64,000 nucleotides of DNA from Prostheceraeus crozeri (taxonomy: Eukaryota; Platyhelminthes; Polycladida; Euryleptidae), in contig CAJQUW010004437.1 in the NCBI GenBank assembly GCA_907163375.1, forward strand, positions 1-64,000, in the 5' to 3' direction. The notes beneath the pieces were generated by a model. The model made no database searches, was not told the origin of the DNA, and saw only the letters and a program-made list of their open reading frames with translations. Of this stretch, positions 52,861 through 63,334 are shown piece after piece; the stretch's first letter is position 1, and each line of letters begins with the position of its first letter. The position numbers and the translations under genes were made by a program.

Positions 52861-53310
52861 ATAAATATCAAGTATTGCATGTAAGTAAGCATATCTCCTC
52901 TTGTTCAAAAGATAATGATCCCCCATTTTATGTCATGCCTATTTGAAATTACCAAGTGGAAGTAACAAAATAATGCGGGAGTCGAAAGAGAAAATGTGTA
53001 TGGAAATTCTGAAACCAAAATTAAATAAGGATAATTAATGAAAATAAAGAAGTTGTATACTCCCAGCAATTGCATGAAGAATATTTGTCTATGTCCTGAA
53101 ATTTATCTATGTCTATATGTCTACATGTATTGATCTATGACACCAGTTATCCAATGTATTTTGCCTCTCTATTTCTTTGATGGCATACAAGCTTTTGAAT
53201 TTTATGAAATATATTTCACTTGCCCGTGACAAGCCTTGGATAAAAGTGAAACCGGTTGGGCTTTAATTTGTGTTTTTCCTTTACACTTGTAAGTGAATTT
53301 ATTGAGCATA
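52861..53310 (+). repeat. 3' end of PLE-A (right arm)
   Basis: End of the GIY-YIG frame, 3' UTR and hammerhead-like motif at 53222-53261. Inverted copy at 47475-47925. Confidence 0.85.
53222..53261 (+). ncRNA. Hammerhead-like motif, PLE-A right arm
   Basis: GCCC / GTGACAAG / weak helix II / GAAAC / CGGTT / GGGC. It differs from the left-arm copy by one base in the helix II loop. Confidence 0.4.
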
Positions 53311-53340
53311 TTTAATTTCCATTTTTGCTTAGTCTTTTTT

Positions 53341-53341
53341 G

Positions 53342-53374
<33 letters not shown>

Positions 53375-53410
53375 ATATATATATTTATTTATTTATATAT
53401 ATATATATAA
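53341..53410. repeat. (TA)n tract between PLE-A and PLE-3
   Basis: TA repeats with TTTA interruptions. The two PLEs meet tail to tail across it. Confidence 0.9.
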
Positions 53411-53459
53411 AATAAATCACAATTGGATGCTGCAAGGAAAAGAAAACACAAATATTTTT

Positions 53460-53500
53460 GCCCAACCGGTTTCTGCCTGACTTGCAGGATTCTCAAGGGC
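53460..53500 (-). ncRNA. Hammerhead-like motif of PLE-3
   Basis: Minus strand: GCCC, TTGAGAA, helix II CCTG-caagt-CAGG, AGAAAC, CGGTT, GGGC. Close to the PLE-A motif with a better helix II. Confidence 0.45.
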
Positions 53501-53719
53501 TAAATGATTCCATTTGCAAATTAAAATGCATCAAAAATCTATGTGTCATAGATTCAAAACAAGGAAAATTTTGTGATGGCGATGGTCATAGATTGCTATC
53601 ATAATTTATAAGATTTGACACCAGCAATGCTGTTTTGTCATAGATAACTGCCGATGTCCTCCTATCCTTTGCCATGTAAAATGACACCATCAATGACGGA
53701 AATAGACATCGAATGACCT

Positions 53720-55560
53720 TGAAGTCGAGAGAGATCTGCATTGCAAAATTACTACCAGATAGTAGGCCTACATTTGCATTTTTGGGAACATTAGAAAATT
53801 CTTTGGAAATCAATTTCCAATTAATCCCTTTAAATTGGCTAACTTGACTCTCTGTCTATTATTTGCTATGCTATTGATTGTGCACTGTTTCTGTGATTAA
53901 TGTCTCGTTTATGTTTTGCACTAATTTATGATTATTGAAACAGCAAAAATATATGCTTTATTGCATTTTTATCAAAAAGCATCCGTGATGCGTCTATGAC
54001 TTATAACTTTGTGTCTTTATGTCTGTTATTCAAAAGATATTCGAACGAAGTTCCTGTTCCCATCTGCCTCCACAACCATTTTTTTGTTTTGGAGGAGCCT
54101 CACACCGAACTGAAATATAAGGAAAGCAGTTGATGTATGACAATTTTCATCAAATGATATTTTAGTCAAAAACTTACTTTCCGAGTTTGATGAGCTGACG
54201 TTTGTTGAGCCTGTTGAAGTGCTAAAGCTGTTAACTAGCATCCGCGAGAAGTTCTGTTTCTTGGAATCATCAACACGTTTCAGATATCGCCTCACAGAGT
54301 CTGAACTTTTGTGCCCTGTGACACATTGGATGTCTTGAACAGTTGCTCCATTGTTGAACATTTCTGTTACCACAGTCGCACGAACACAATGTGAGGTGTG
54401 CAATTTAGATAAATTAGGATTTTGAGAGATTTTCTTCATCAAATTCCCTTATGTGATTTGAGATCCCAACACGAGGTTGGAACTGTACCAGCACTTGGAA
54501 ACACGCCAATTTTTCAGAGTCTTGTAAAAAAGATATTTAGCATTTTCTGGCAATCTACTTAGTAGTGTCTCAATTGCAACTACAGGACAATTTCCTTGAT
54601 AGTCCGTCACATAGATCCGTGATTGCTTTTGATCAACACTTTGCTTTGAAACTGATGGTTGATGATTCTTTTGAATGGCGTTCAGGTTGCTTATCTCAAC
54701 GTATCGCATGCCCTTTGAATCAACGTTGATCAGTATATTGGATCTTTTTAAGTAGCGGATCCACTCACGGCCTCGCTGCCCTAGAAAGTATATGATGGAG
54801 AAAAAAACCTCTTGCAATTTTTGCAATGACCTTGCTCCTTTTGCAATGACCTGTCAAACTATTCTCTTAGCTTTTTCATGTCTGCGTCCTCTAGAGACTC
54901 AAATCGCTTTATAGATCCTCCGCTCTCTAAGTAGTTTTTAGTGATCGCTTTTAGAGTTTGGTTGGCGGAGAAGAATGCGACATCATTAATTATGTCAAAG
55001 TCTAGTGACAGAGGTGGCTGTCTAAAGTATCGGAATAGAGCAGCTCGAATGCAGTTAAGTGAGGCTGGTGAATAGAATTTTCCATCATTTGTTCTTAACT
55101 CAGAATAAAAGTACTTCAATAAATCGCACAGCTCTGACTTTGTTATGCTTTTAAAGTCAGACGTCAAGTTCTTCTCCCTCAGAAACTCAATAAACCTTTG
55201 TGAGAACTTCATCTGCTGGGATAGCGTTGAGGAGGGAGTGGCTGACATCTCTAAACATTCGAGATTCGCTCCTACCTCTCGTGGCAAACTGATTGAATCG
55301 CTTGATGATGTCTGGGAGCAATAAAAATCTGACTCTTTTACGTCAAGATTTGGTAGAGCTTCTTCGTTTCGCAGTAATTCTTGAATGTTGACAATTTCTT
55401 GAATTTCTGCGTCATCTAGTCCACAGATTGAATTACCCTTCAATTGACTGAAATCTATCAATCCGGAGTATGTCATCACGCTAGATCTGCTTCACTTAGA
55501 AAGAAAATAGCTACCTTTTGAACTGGGATTTGAAATTTGGTAGGTCATCGATATCTCCTA
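53720..55560 (-). mobile_element. Crypton (tyrosine-recombinase DNA transposon)
   Basis: The region is defined by its recombinase gene and by the break in the PLE-3 UTR. Cryptons lack terminal inverted repeats, so the exact ends are uncertain. Confidence 0.65.
54030..55479 (-). CDS. Crypton tyrosine recombinase, interrupted
   Basis: The N-terminal part (55479-54859, MMTYSGLIDFSQLKG...) includes a core-binding-like helical domain (FSQRFIEFLREKN, YFYSELRTNDGKFYSPASLNCIRAAL). The catalytic part follows one frame over from 54826: R in FLGQRGREWIRYLKR, H..R in LHTSHCVRATVV, H in VTGHKSSDS and Y in VRRYLKRVDD, i.e. the R-H-R-H-Y set. A 68-bp intron (54110-54177; donor gaaa|gtaagt, acceptor tatttcag) leads to a short last exon ending at 54030. 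Near 54830-54860 the words GGTCATTGCAAAA are duplicated and the frame is lost. A further in-frame TAA lies at about 54450. The order and motifs match Crypton-type recombinases. Confidence 0.8.
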
Positions 55561-55639
55561 GACGGCATCAAGATATCAGTGACTTTAGACAGACACACAC
55601 CAGTAATGATGGAACTAGAAATCTCATAAACAATATAGC

Positions 55640-55746
55640 TATTGCATCGGTATGACACCAGTAATACTGTCACTGATATCATCTCGTGCGCTAACGCGCA
55701 CTCGTCGATATCATAACAGCATTACTGGTGTCATACTGATGCAATA
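55640..55746. repeat. 107-bp imperfect palindrome in the PLE-3 3' UTR
   Basis: TATTGCATCGGTATGACACC and its near complement enclose GATATCAT words and a GTGCGctaaCGCGCAC-like tip. It contains the UTR word shared with 53610-53640. Confidence 0.75.
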
Positions 55747-55756
55747 GTATTATATT

Positions 55757-56452
55757 GCATTTGGTCTCTGGATGCTTATTTAGAGAAGGACTCATCATCT
55801 TTATACATACCTCTTCTTTTGTTTCTCTATAAAGTCGATCACAGTTTGATGGGAGTTTAAGTACAGGCATAACACAGAACGGGGGATCATTGCTAGCACA
55901 TTCATAGATATGTTTACATGCACGTAGCGAACGATAGGAGGAATCATTTATTTGCTGGCGATGGACTCGCACTCTCGATCGAAGAGAATCGCCCGTTTGT
56001 CCCACATAGAAGGCTTCGCATCCGCGGCATTTTAGCACATAAATTAGATCTTTGGAATCACAAGTCATGTTTGTTTTTATATAAAATAATTTCGTCTGTT
56101 CACCATGTTTATATTTGAATTCTTTCCTTACTATCATAGAATCACAGCACTTACATTTTTTATCTCCACATTTTGTAACTCCATCAACGCATTCATCTTT
56201 CTGCTTTCGCAATATTCGGAGTAGTGATGGAGGTTGACGGTAAGATTTACGGACTACGCATTTATCAAATGGATCGGTTAACTGCAACCCTGAGAAAACA
56301 GGCTTAATTACGATGTTATATATTTCTGGGTTGTTGGGATTAAATGTTTCAACAAAATTGATTACTGATTTATCCTGATTTGATTGTTTCGTGCGAATCG
56401 TATTGCACTTATTATGGAAAAGTATGTAGGGAAAGAATTTGCCTAGTAACAT
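55757..56452 (-). CDS. PLE-3 thumb and GIY-YIG endonuclease
   Basis: Reads FNPNNPEIYNIVIKPVFSG (thumb end), VRKSYRQPPS, the Cys-rich VTKCGDKKCKCC linker, DLIYVLKCRGCEAFYVGQTG, SRVRVHRQQINDSSYRSLR and ASNDPPFCVMPVLKLPSNC ... SLNKHPET. It is uninterrupted and is the only copy in the window with the complete GIY-YIG region without a TA tract. It shows which residues the TA tract displaces in PLE-A. Confidence 0.85.
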
Positions 56453-58644
56453 TCACAGGACGGACGCTTGGTTAGCTCTACTTTATGAACTAAGTTGATT
56501 AACATCAATTTATTCAAACGATATCTTTCGTGTAACCATGTTGACTTATACATCTCAAACATAAACTATTTTTGCGTTCATGAATTATGTGTTTTTATTT
56601 CGGATTGATAATATGCTTAATTTCAAAATTACATAATGCATAATTGTTGATTATTTATGAAATGCCTTAGACTTGCATGTATTAAAATCGAATTCCGTAC
56701 TGTAAGTTTGACTCCTAAATGTCATTATCTCACTACTTGCAAAACAATAGTAAGCACCATGCAACATTAGTGTGATCTTTATTGACAAAAGGCCTTAAAG
56801 CAACATACTTTAGACATCATTGAGGCTTTCCTTTAACATTGTGCTGGTATGACTTTAGTATGTAAAGCACACCACACTTGAAATAGCAGACGAAAAGCAT
56901 ACAAAAAGACGCAGAAATATACCGAGAAAATATTTTGGTATGCATCCTTCGCATGTGATTGGTATTGAGCGATTTACAATGTGGTTGCAGGAGAAGCGTC
57001 AGGTAACGCAAAGCTATAAGGAAATGAAGACAATGAGAAAAATGTTGGAAAAGCAGAAAACAGTATTCTAGATAGTGCAGTTATAAAACATGCCATATGC
57101 TGACATATCCTGAAAAAGGACCTGAGTAATTCGGGTCATTTGGGATATTGATGGTGTATCATGCTTTTGACAATGGCACTTTTATAGGGATCGACCTCAG
57201 GTAGTCTATTTGAAATGCAACCTGATCTGATCAGATCCAGGTACTCAAATAGATAAACTGCGGAAGCGTGACAGTTGACCCTGGCATGTAGGCTACCGCA
57301 TGGACGCATATATCGGGTATATGTGGTGTATAGTTCAGATGTAGGCCTACTGACGGCGCGTTTTCTTTTGCCAATACTTCCACCACTGCTGAACCCTAAA
57401 AACTTAAATGCATGCACAGTGACTATCCTGTCTTACTGTTTAGAGTTTGTGAAAAATCTAGCAGAATGATTAGAAATGCAAAAAATGAGACAAATACATT
57501 GTTTGGTAATTTTTCTCGCTTTTTCGATCTGTTTTTGGTTAAAAGTTTCGCCAATCGAGCACTGTTTATAACGACATGCCTGAAAATGACTAAAGCCGTG
57601 CTTTGAAGAATGGCCAAAGTCGTGCCCGGACAAATCTGACGCGTGGGACAATGGGCGACATCGTTCCCGGACAGCACCTGTGCTTGGTAAACTGGCCGGA
57701 AAATGGCCGTTCCCGGAATACACCTGGGCACCCAGTTCATTCGCATAAACTTGTGACATACATGTAACACACGTCATGCATGCGCCTATCAACTGTTATA
57801 TGACACTTATATCACATGTAATCAAGTACCAACCTGTGACATAGCTTCATCATTAAATTCTAATTCGCGAGACCTTTCGACGACAGATAAATTATGAGAA
57901 ACATACAAAATGAAATAAAAGAAAGTGAGTTAAAGTCAAAGGTCATACGTTAGAAGTCAGATCCACGGCAGCGCAAGCGTCATCACTGTTTGCTTTTGTA
58001 CACACAATCTGGGTCTTGTGACGCTGATGATTGTCGCCTCTAGGAATGGTACACTGTAAACTGTGCAATACCAAAGCTACTTACGAAACCGATGTACAAA
58101 ACGAGAATAACAAAATGTACGAAATCACTATTGTTCGTGCTCATACATTGCGAATGGGATTGATTTTCCTATTGGATTATCTTTATCATCCAATAGGAAA
58201 GCCGTCGATCATTCATACTGCCATGTTTATCAAATTCTTCAGCTATATCATCAAATAGTGCAGTGGAACAATATATCATCGTATTCATGGTTCTTTAAGG
58301 AATATATGTGTGGCTCTTTTCTTCGAAATTGGTACTGTCTCTTTGAGTACTAGCTGCTCAGCACCTCGATCGTCTTATTCTCACGTGATTGGTTCTGTCC
58401 TCGGCTTTCATCGTATATCATTTCATAAGTCAATGATCATTCGACTCGTCGCGGTGTAAGGAATAATTTGGTGTATCGTGCAACTTCGTGGGACCAACCA
58501 GTTTGAGTAAGGAGCACATTTTTGAGTCAAAGCTGGTCACTGTCATTCTGCGCATGCGCAGAAAATCTATTAGTACGTGACTGCCGGCCGATTCTCGATT
58601 CATCAAAGTAATTCTACGATCTTCACTTTTGTGACCGATCGAGC
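56453..58644. other. No recognisable genes
   Basis: Short frames only. A perfect hairpin of 13 bp with a 10-nt loop lies at 58165-58200 (TTTCCTATTGGAT ... ATCCAATAGGAAA). Confidence 0.55.
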
Positions 58645-58727
58645 GAGGCAGTACTATCATAGTTCAGTGGCTTAATTCATTGACTGCAACGTTCAAGGTT
58701 CAGGGTTCAATTCCTTTTTTTGACAAT
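58645..58727 (+). promoter_or_regulatory. tRNA-like Pol III promoter (A and B boxes)
   Basis: The A box-like TAGTTCAGTGG (58660-58670) and B box-like GGTTCAATTCC (58704-58714) are 33 bp apart, the spacing of tRNA genes and tRNA-derived SINE heads. A full tRNA cloverleaf is not convincing and a T run follows. It sits about 30 bp before the LINE ORF1 region, so it could be a SINE head or part of the LINE 5' UTR. Confidence 0.4.
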
Positions 58728-58914
58728 TTTGTAAAGTTTTCATAGCAAAATGAGTGCTCTTCTAATGATGTCCAACAACAACGCTTTGATAATCTCAAAG
58801 AAGACATTCAAAACTTCATAAAGACGGAGATAGCAGGCATCCAAACCGCAATCAGCACATTGTCATCTAGGATCTTTGGTTTGGAGGAGTCCTGAAAACC
58901 GTAATCACATCCCA

Positions 58915-59442
58915 AACACGCTACGAAAATGAAATGCAACAAATGAAACAAAGAATGAATGATCTGACTGAAGAAAATGTTCTAATAAAAAGCAAGATTG
59001 ATATCAATTTCGAGGAAACGGTGTCAGAAATTTCAATGCGGGAATCAAAGAAACTCCAGAACACAAGTATATTGATGAACGAAAAGCAAAGGACAAAGAG
59101 CAAATAGCTGCCATTGCCGAGGAGTTGGAGATTGAAGAGTATGAGATCAAAGATATATATCGTATTGGGAGGAACCTGCAGAGATCAATACTTATTCCAG
59201 TTATCTTTGAAGATGTTTCTCATAAGCGGTCGTTTCTCAGAAAAGCCAAGTTGCTGAGAGGTTCAAGTGTGTTTGATCAGTGTTACATTAATCCTGATCT
59301 GACGTTCTTCCAAAGAGCAAAGAATAAGGAGTTGATGGATGACTTGAAACGACATCGACAAAATGGTATTGAAATGGTTATAAGAAGAGGAAAACTTATC
59401 CCAAAAGATATGGCTTCAAATCCACAACAGCATTTTCTTTAA
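58915..59442 (+). CDS. LINE ORF1 protein (partial)
   Basis: An upstream coiled-coil stretch (EMQQMKQRMNDLTEENVLIK, different frame) is followed by KETPEHKYIDERKAKDKEQI, EELEIEEYEIKDIYRIGR, and RSFLRKAKLLRGSSVFDQCY with INPDLTFFQRAKNKELMDDL and VIRRGKLIPK. This is the RNA-binding ORF1 type of CR1/L2/RTE-X elements: a coiled coil, then the 'i.rlGr...Rpilv.f' and 'i.pDlT..+r' motifs. One frame change separates the coiled coil from the rest. Confidence 0.65.
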
Positions 59443-59518
59443 CTTCTTATACCGACACAGTTCCTTTGCATCAAACCGACAATTTTTACCCTCTATTGTT
59501 GTTTCGAATGTAAGATCA

Positions 59519-60197
59519 TTGCCAAATAAAATTGACGAACTCAATGCATTTACGTCAACGTTTTCTCCGGATATATTGGTTCTGACAGAGTCTTGGCTCC
59601 ACGACGGCATCGCTGACTTTCAGATTTCGCTACCAGGTTACTCGAGCCCGTTTCGTGCAGATCGAGAAGATGGTCGTGTTGGTGGAAGTGCTTGCTACTA
59701 TATTCATCCATGGAATGTCTGTGTCTTCAATTTCCTCGTCTATAGTTGGTTTTGATAGCTGTTTATGCTCCGCCCAACCTTAGATCAACCGCAAATGATG
59801 GGATCATTCAATTTTTCCTCAATTATTTGGACAAGATGCTCGACAGTTCCTCTTTTGGCTTTCGGCTAATCATTTGCGGTGACTTCAACAAGTTGTCGAT
59901 GGTAGACGTTGAAAATACCTTTTGTCTCTCGCAAATTGTACATTTTCCAACTCGACAAGGTTCGCAGTTAGACAAAGTATTCGTCGATGATTCTCTCAAA
60001 TCTAAGTACACCAATGTCTTTCCTGGTCCTGCATTTGGTAAATCTGACCATTTATCAATAATCAAGAAGACAAGTGACACACATAAGTGCATTCCACAAA
60101 AGATATGTAAAGTATATGACTATCGAGAGAGCAATATGACTAAAATAGCTCAATCAACCAAGTACCCTGGCACAAGTGGTACCAAACAGATGATAGC
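59519..60197 (+). CDS. LINE ORF2 apurinic-like endonuclease
   Basis: KIDELNAFTSTFSPDILVLTESWL, then GSACYYI, AVYAPPNLRS, RLIICGDFNK and FGKSDHLSI. The catalytic E (TESW), D/N (GDFN) and D/H (SDH) are present. The frame changes at about 59750. Confidence 0.8.
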
Positions 60198-62036
60198 TTG
60201 AAGGATAAACTGTCATATTTCTATGAGAAAATCGAAGAAGCTGTGTCTTCGATTCCTTATAACTATGTTGTAATGAAAGTCGATGATATGCCATGGATGA
60301 CTCCGGTGCTAAAACATCTGATTAACTGCAAACATAAAGCTTTTCGAACCAGAAATGTTCCACTGTACTATAATTTTAAGAATAAATTGAACACTGAAAT
60401 GAAATGCGCGAAAAGCAGTTGGACTAAAAGGTTGACAAAAAGTGCGGGAGGTATTTGGAAGGTGGTAAATGGTACAAAAGTAGCTCAAACGACAATCAAC
60501 CGGCCAAGCTCCTTGCCTTGTTTGGAAATCCAACAATTGCAGTAGAATCAATCAATTATGCTATTTATGAGCACTACTCTCCTCTCCCAAATTGGTCCAG
60601 CATAATGAAGGATATTTCAGAAAATGAAAAGTCATGGTCTCCGAACATCACGGTTGCATCGGTCCGCAACGCACTTTCCAAACTCAACATCAAAAAAGCT
60701 TCTGGCAATAACAAAATCCCTTCTAGAATATTTCGTGACTGCGCTGAAGCCATTGCTGGTCTAGTTACTCATCTTTTTTCACTTTCGATACACTTCTTTG
60801 ATGTCCCTGAGCAATGGAAAACATCAGATGTTATTCCTGTACCGAAATCGAAGGAAATTGACATTAACAATATTCGACCTGTCTCTCTTTTACATCCACT
60901 GATAAAAATATTGGAAAAATTTGTTGTTAACTCATTAAAAGACAATTTTGTGATGATATATGGTAGAGAACAGTTCGGATTTCGACCTGGATCTTCGACA
61001 CTGATGGCACAAATTGCTTTAATGGACTTCAGAACTATATCCTTGGATGTCAAAAAATACAGTAGCGTTGTTTTGATATCATTTGACATTAGCCGTGCCT
61101 TCGATACCGTACATCACTCATGCTTGATGAAGACGCTGATTGACGCAAATCTTCCAACATCCTTCCTCAAATGGTGTGCCAACTACCTGCAGAATAGACA
61201 TCAACGCGTGAAAATGAGCAACACCTATAGTTCTCTCGCACTGATTACATCTGGGGTACCCCAAGGTTCTGTCATTGCTCCTTATCTTTTTTCATGTCAT
61301 ATGGGCACTCTCAAACCGAAAACAATTGGCTCAAAAATCTTCAAGTAGGCTACGCTGATGATGTAGTTGTTGAGGTACCAATTTCAAAAGCCGCTAATTT
61401 GAATTTGCTGGTGCACTCTGAAATGAAGCATGTGGAGAATTGGTGTCGGCACAATGGCTTGAGCTTGAATGCCAATAAAACTAAAGTTATGTTGGTTCGA
61501 GGACGTAGCAACTGTGCGATATTCCCAATCAAGTACTCCCTTGTGACGGAAATGAAGATTTTGGGGGTTGTATTTAATGAGATCTTATCCTGGGATAACC
61601 ACATTAATCATATTTGCAAGCTGGCATCGCGAAGAATCTTTTTGCTGAAACAACTTCGATCATCTGGTGTTACGAAAGACGAACTTATAAAAGTTTACAA
61701 CGCACACATTAGAAGTATACTTGAGTTCAATTGTCCACTCTTCGTTGGTCTAAATTTGAAGAACTAAAGACGGCTAGATCTTATCCGTAAAAGATGCCAC
61801 CGACTCATTTGTGACTAGGAATGCAAGTGCCAGAGCATGCCTGCGCTGATGGGTAGACGACATAGGCTTGCAATGAAAACGTTTTGTCAGATGCTGAATC
61901 CCTATCACCAACTTCATGACATTGTCCCGAAACCACTTCCATATACTCAAAACATTTTACGATCCCTTTTTGCTCCACAGCCCGCCGCTCGTCTACATTC
62001 GTACCGTATTGTACAATTCTTTATAACAATTTGATG
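60198..62036 (+). CDS. LINE ORF2 reverse transcriptase and C-terminal region
   Basis: Motifs: SDVIPVPKSKEIDINNIRPVSL, GREQFGFRPGSST, ISFDISRAFDTVHHSCL (first catalytic D), SGVPQGSVIAPYLF, GYADDVVVEV (YADD), then NGLSLNANKTKVMLV, KILGVVFNEILSWDNHI and RSILEFNCPLF. A C-terminal block (61837-62036) with RRHRLAMKTFCQML and HQLHDIVPK follows in the same frame after two stops. The order fits the CR1/L2/jockey branch. Confidence 0.85.
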
Positions 62037-62200
62037 TTCTGACGCACATCCGACTGTTTGCTAATTTATTCGCTACTTTTGAACTGATTGATCTTTTTCT
62101 GAAACTTCTTTGACTATTTCATTTTGCATCTTCTCTTGTATTCAACTGCTATATTGATTGCCATTCCGAAGAAATAAACGTATATATACATATTATAAAA

Positions 62201-62556
62201 AGGAACAAAGTTTTGCGTTCTTGAGTTTCACTCAACCATTTATTCAAGCTAAGTTTTCTTTTGTTTTTAGGGTCTGTTAGTTGCGTGATGGAAAACAATA
62301 TGATGATGATGAAAGTAATATACACTGTAATTAAGGTCCTCATGCATTCATGCGGCATGTTGACACAAACCATAATAAAACCATGTACTATACAGCCAGC
62401 ACACGTCAGCTAATCACGACTTGCTCCTTCTGAGCCTTCGCTCTCGTCGATGCAGAGCGTCTAGAAAGTCAATGCAGTGCGTCTAGAGTATGCAAGGTTC
62501 TCCAAGGTAAAAGACTTCCCAGATTCAACCTCTTCCACGTTCGAAGACTACACGGG
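62201..62556. other. No recognisable feature
   Basis: AT-rich then mixed sequence. GCGTCTAGA occurs twice near 62457 and 62478. No gene is seen. Confidence 0.5.
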
Positions 62557-62564
62557 GTCATGAG
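62557..62564 (+). repeat. 8-bp duplication (GTCATGAG) left of the hAT element
   Basis: Matches GACATGAG at 63327-63334 at seven of eight bases. Confidence 0.75.
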
Positions 62565-63326
62565 CAGGGCCAGGCGGATTCCGCGGCACGAAATTCCATA
62601 TATCATGACATCTTATCGAAAAACAAGACCGTTTTGAATAGTAATTCATATATTCTTAATCGACTAGTGATGTCCGTTTTCTATTCCAAAGACGTTCACC
62701 ATTCAAAATCCGAGTATGTACACACCGCTCGAAAAATTATTCCACTTTACTGACGATTTATATTAAAAAGACTATTATTCAAGATAAACAGAAGGCAATT
62801 TTCAGGCATATAACGAATTTTATTGACTACGCAAGTTATGCAAGCAAAATGTGTCTAAAATCGCAGCGTCTTAAAAACTATTGTAATAGGCGTACAGTAA
62901 ACCAGAGGCGTTTTCGTCGCGAAGAGACTGTCGTAGCGGAGAGAAGATATTGTTGTAGCAGGAGAAGCTCCGTTCCACCTCAGCTGAACTGATCTTCATC
63001 CAAATACAGTCCAGAGCCAACTTGGACAGCAAGGGAAGTTCACCTGAATGGCTACGCCACCAAATATCCAACTGCATTTCAGGATATCCTTCTTCTGGGT
63101 GAGGCCGCAGACAGATTGCTGTGTAGTTTGCCCACTCATTCAACAAGGCGCTCGATGGATCGTCGAGACCTGGCATCAAAGAATAATCGACGATGACGAT
63201 TCCGCACATTTCCGCTTATAACTGATTATTCCGCATATTTCCGCACGAAATTGTATTTTCCGCATTTACCGTTCGAAATAGGAGATTCCGCGGGTTACCA
63301 CGGCGCGCGGAATCCGCCTGGCCCTG
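62565..63326. mobile_element. hAT-2, internally deleted (762 bp)
   Basis: Near-perfect inverted ends CAGGGCCAGGCGGATTCCGC and an 8-bp duplication outside. The interior keeps the C-terminal part of the transposase on the minus strand. Several TTCCGCA words lie near the right end (63200-63300), as possible transposase-binding sites. Confidence 0.9.
62871..63209 (-). pseudogene. hAT-2 transposase C-terminal dimerisation domain
   Basis: 112 codons including PEEGYPEMQLDIWWRSHSGE, LPLLSKLALDCIWMKISSAE and VERSFSCYNNIFSPLRQSL, the hAT dimerisation (Dimer_Tnp_hAT) signature, ending in a natural stop. The N-terminal zinc finger and catalytic domain are absent; the copy has lost roughly four fifths of the gene. 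Confidence 0.85.
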
Positions 63327-63334
63327 GACATGAG

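Larger units (their letters stand above)
47458..53310 (+). mobile_element. PLE-A complex: Penelope-like element with inverted 3' cap and a nested second PLE
   Basis: The plus-strand PLE body (49900-52799) continues past a (TA)n tract into its own 3' end (52861-53310). The same 3' end, including the (TA)n at the same codon, is present inverted upstream as 49627-49740 plus 47475-47925. PLE-B (minus) is inserted in that inverted (TA)n tract. The left edge adjoins a short (TA)n at 47458-47474. Confidence 0.8.
53440..56452 (-). mobile_element. PLE-3, 5'-truncated, 3' UTR interrupted by a Crypton
   Basis: Minus strand: thumb and GIY-YIG part at 56452-55750, 3' UTR pieces at about 55750-55560 and 53720-53440, and a hammerhead-like motif at 53460-53500. 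The UTR pieces share the 'tgacaccag.aat.ctgt' and 'atctatgac' words. The 1.9 kb between them holds a Crypton gene. The reverse transcriptase is missing. Confidence 0.7.
58750..62200 (+). mobile_element. CR1/L2-like LINE, nearly full length, inactivated
   Basis: ORF1, then ORF2 with endonuclease, reverse transcriptase and C-terminal region in order, over about 3.4 kb. The reading frame changes about four times in ORF2 (near 59750, 60195, 60480 and 61320), and in-frame stops lie at about 61765 and 61816. The 3' end has AATAAA at about 62175. Confidence 0.85.

Noticed and set aside
57423-57792. Two long minus-strand frames (115 and 119 codons)
   Set aside because: Overlapping frames on the same strand with neither showing a domain; composition is chance-like and no supporting context.
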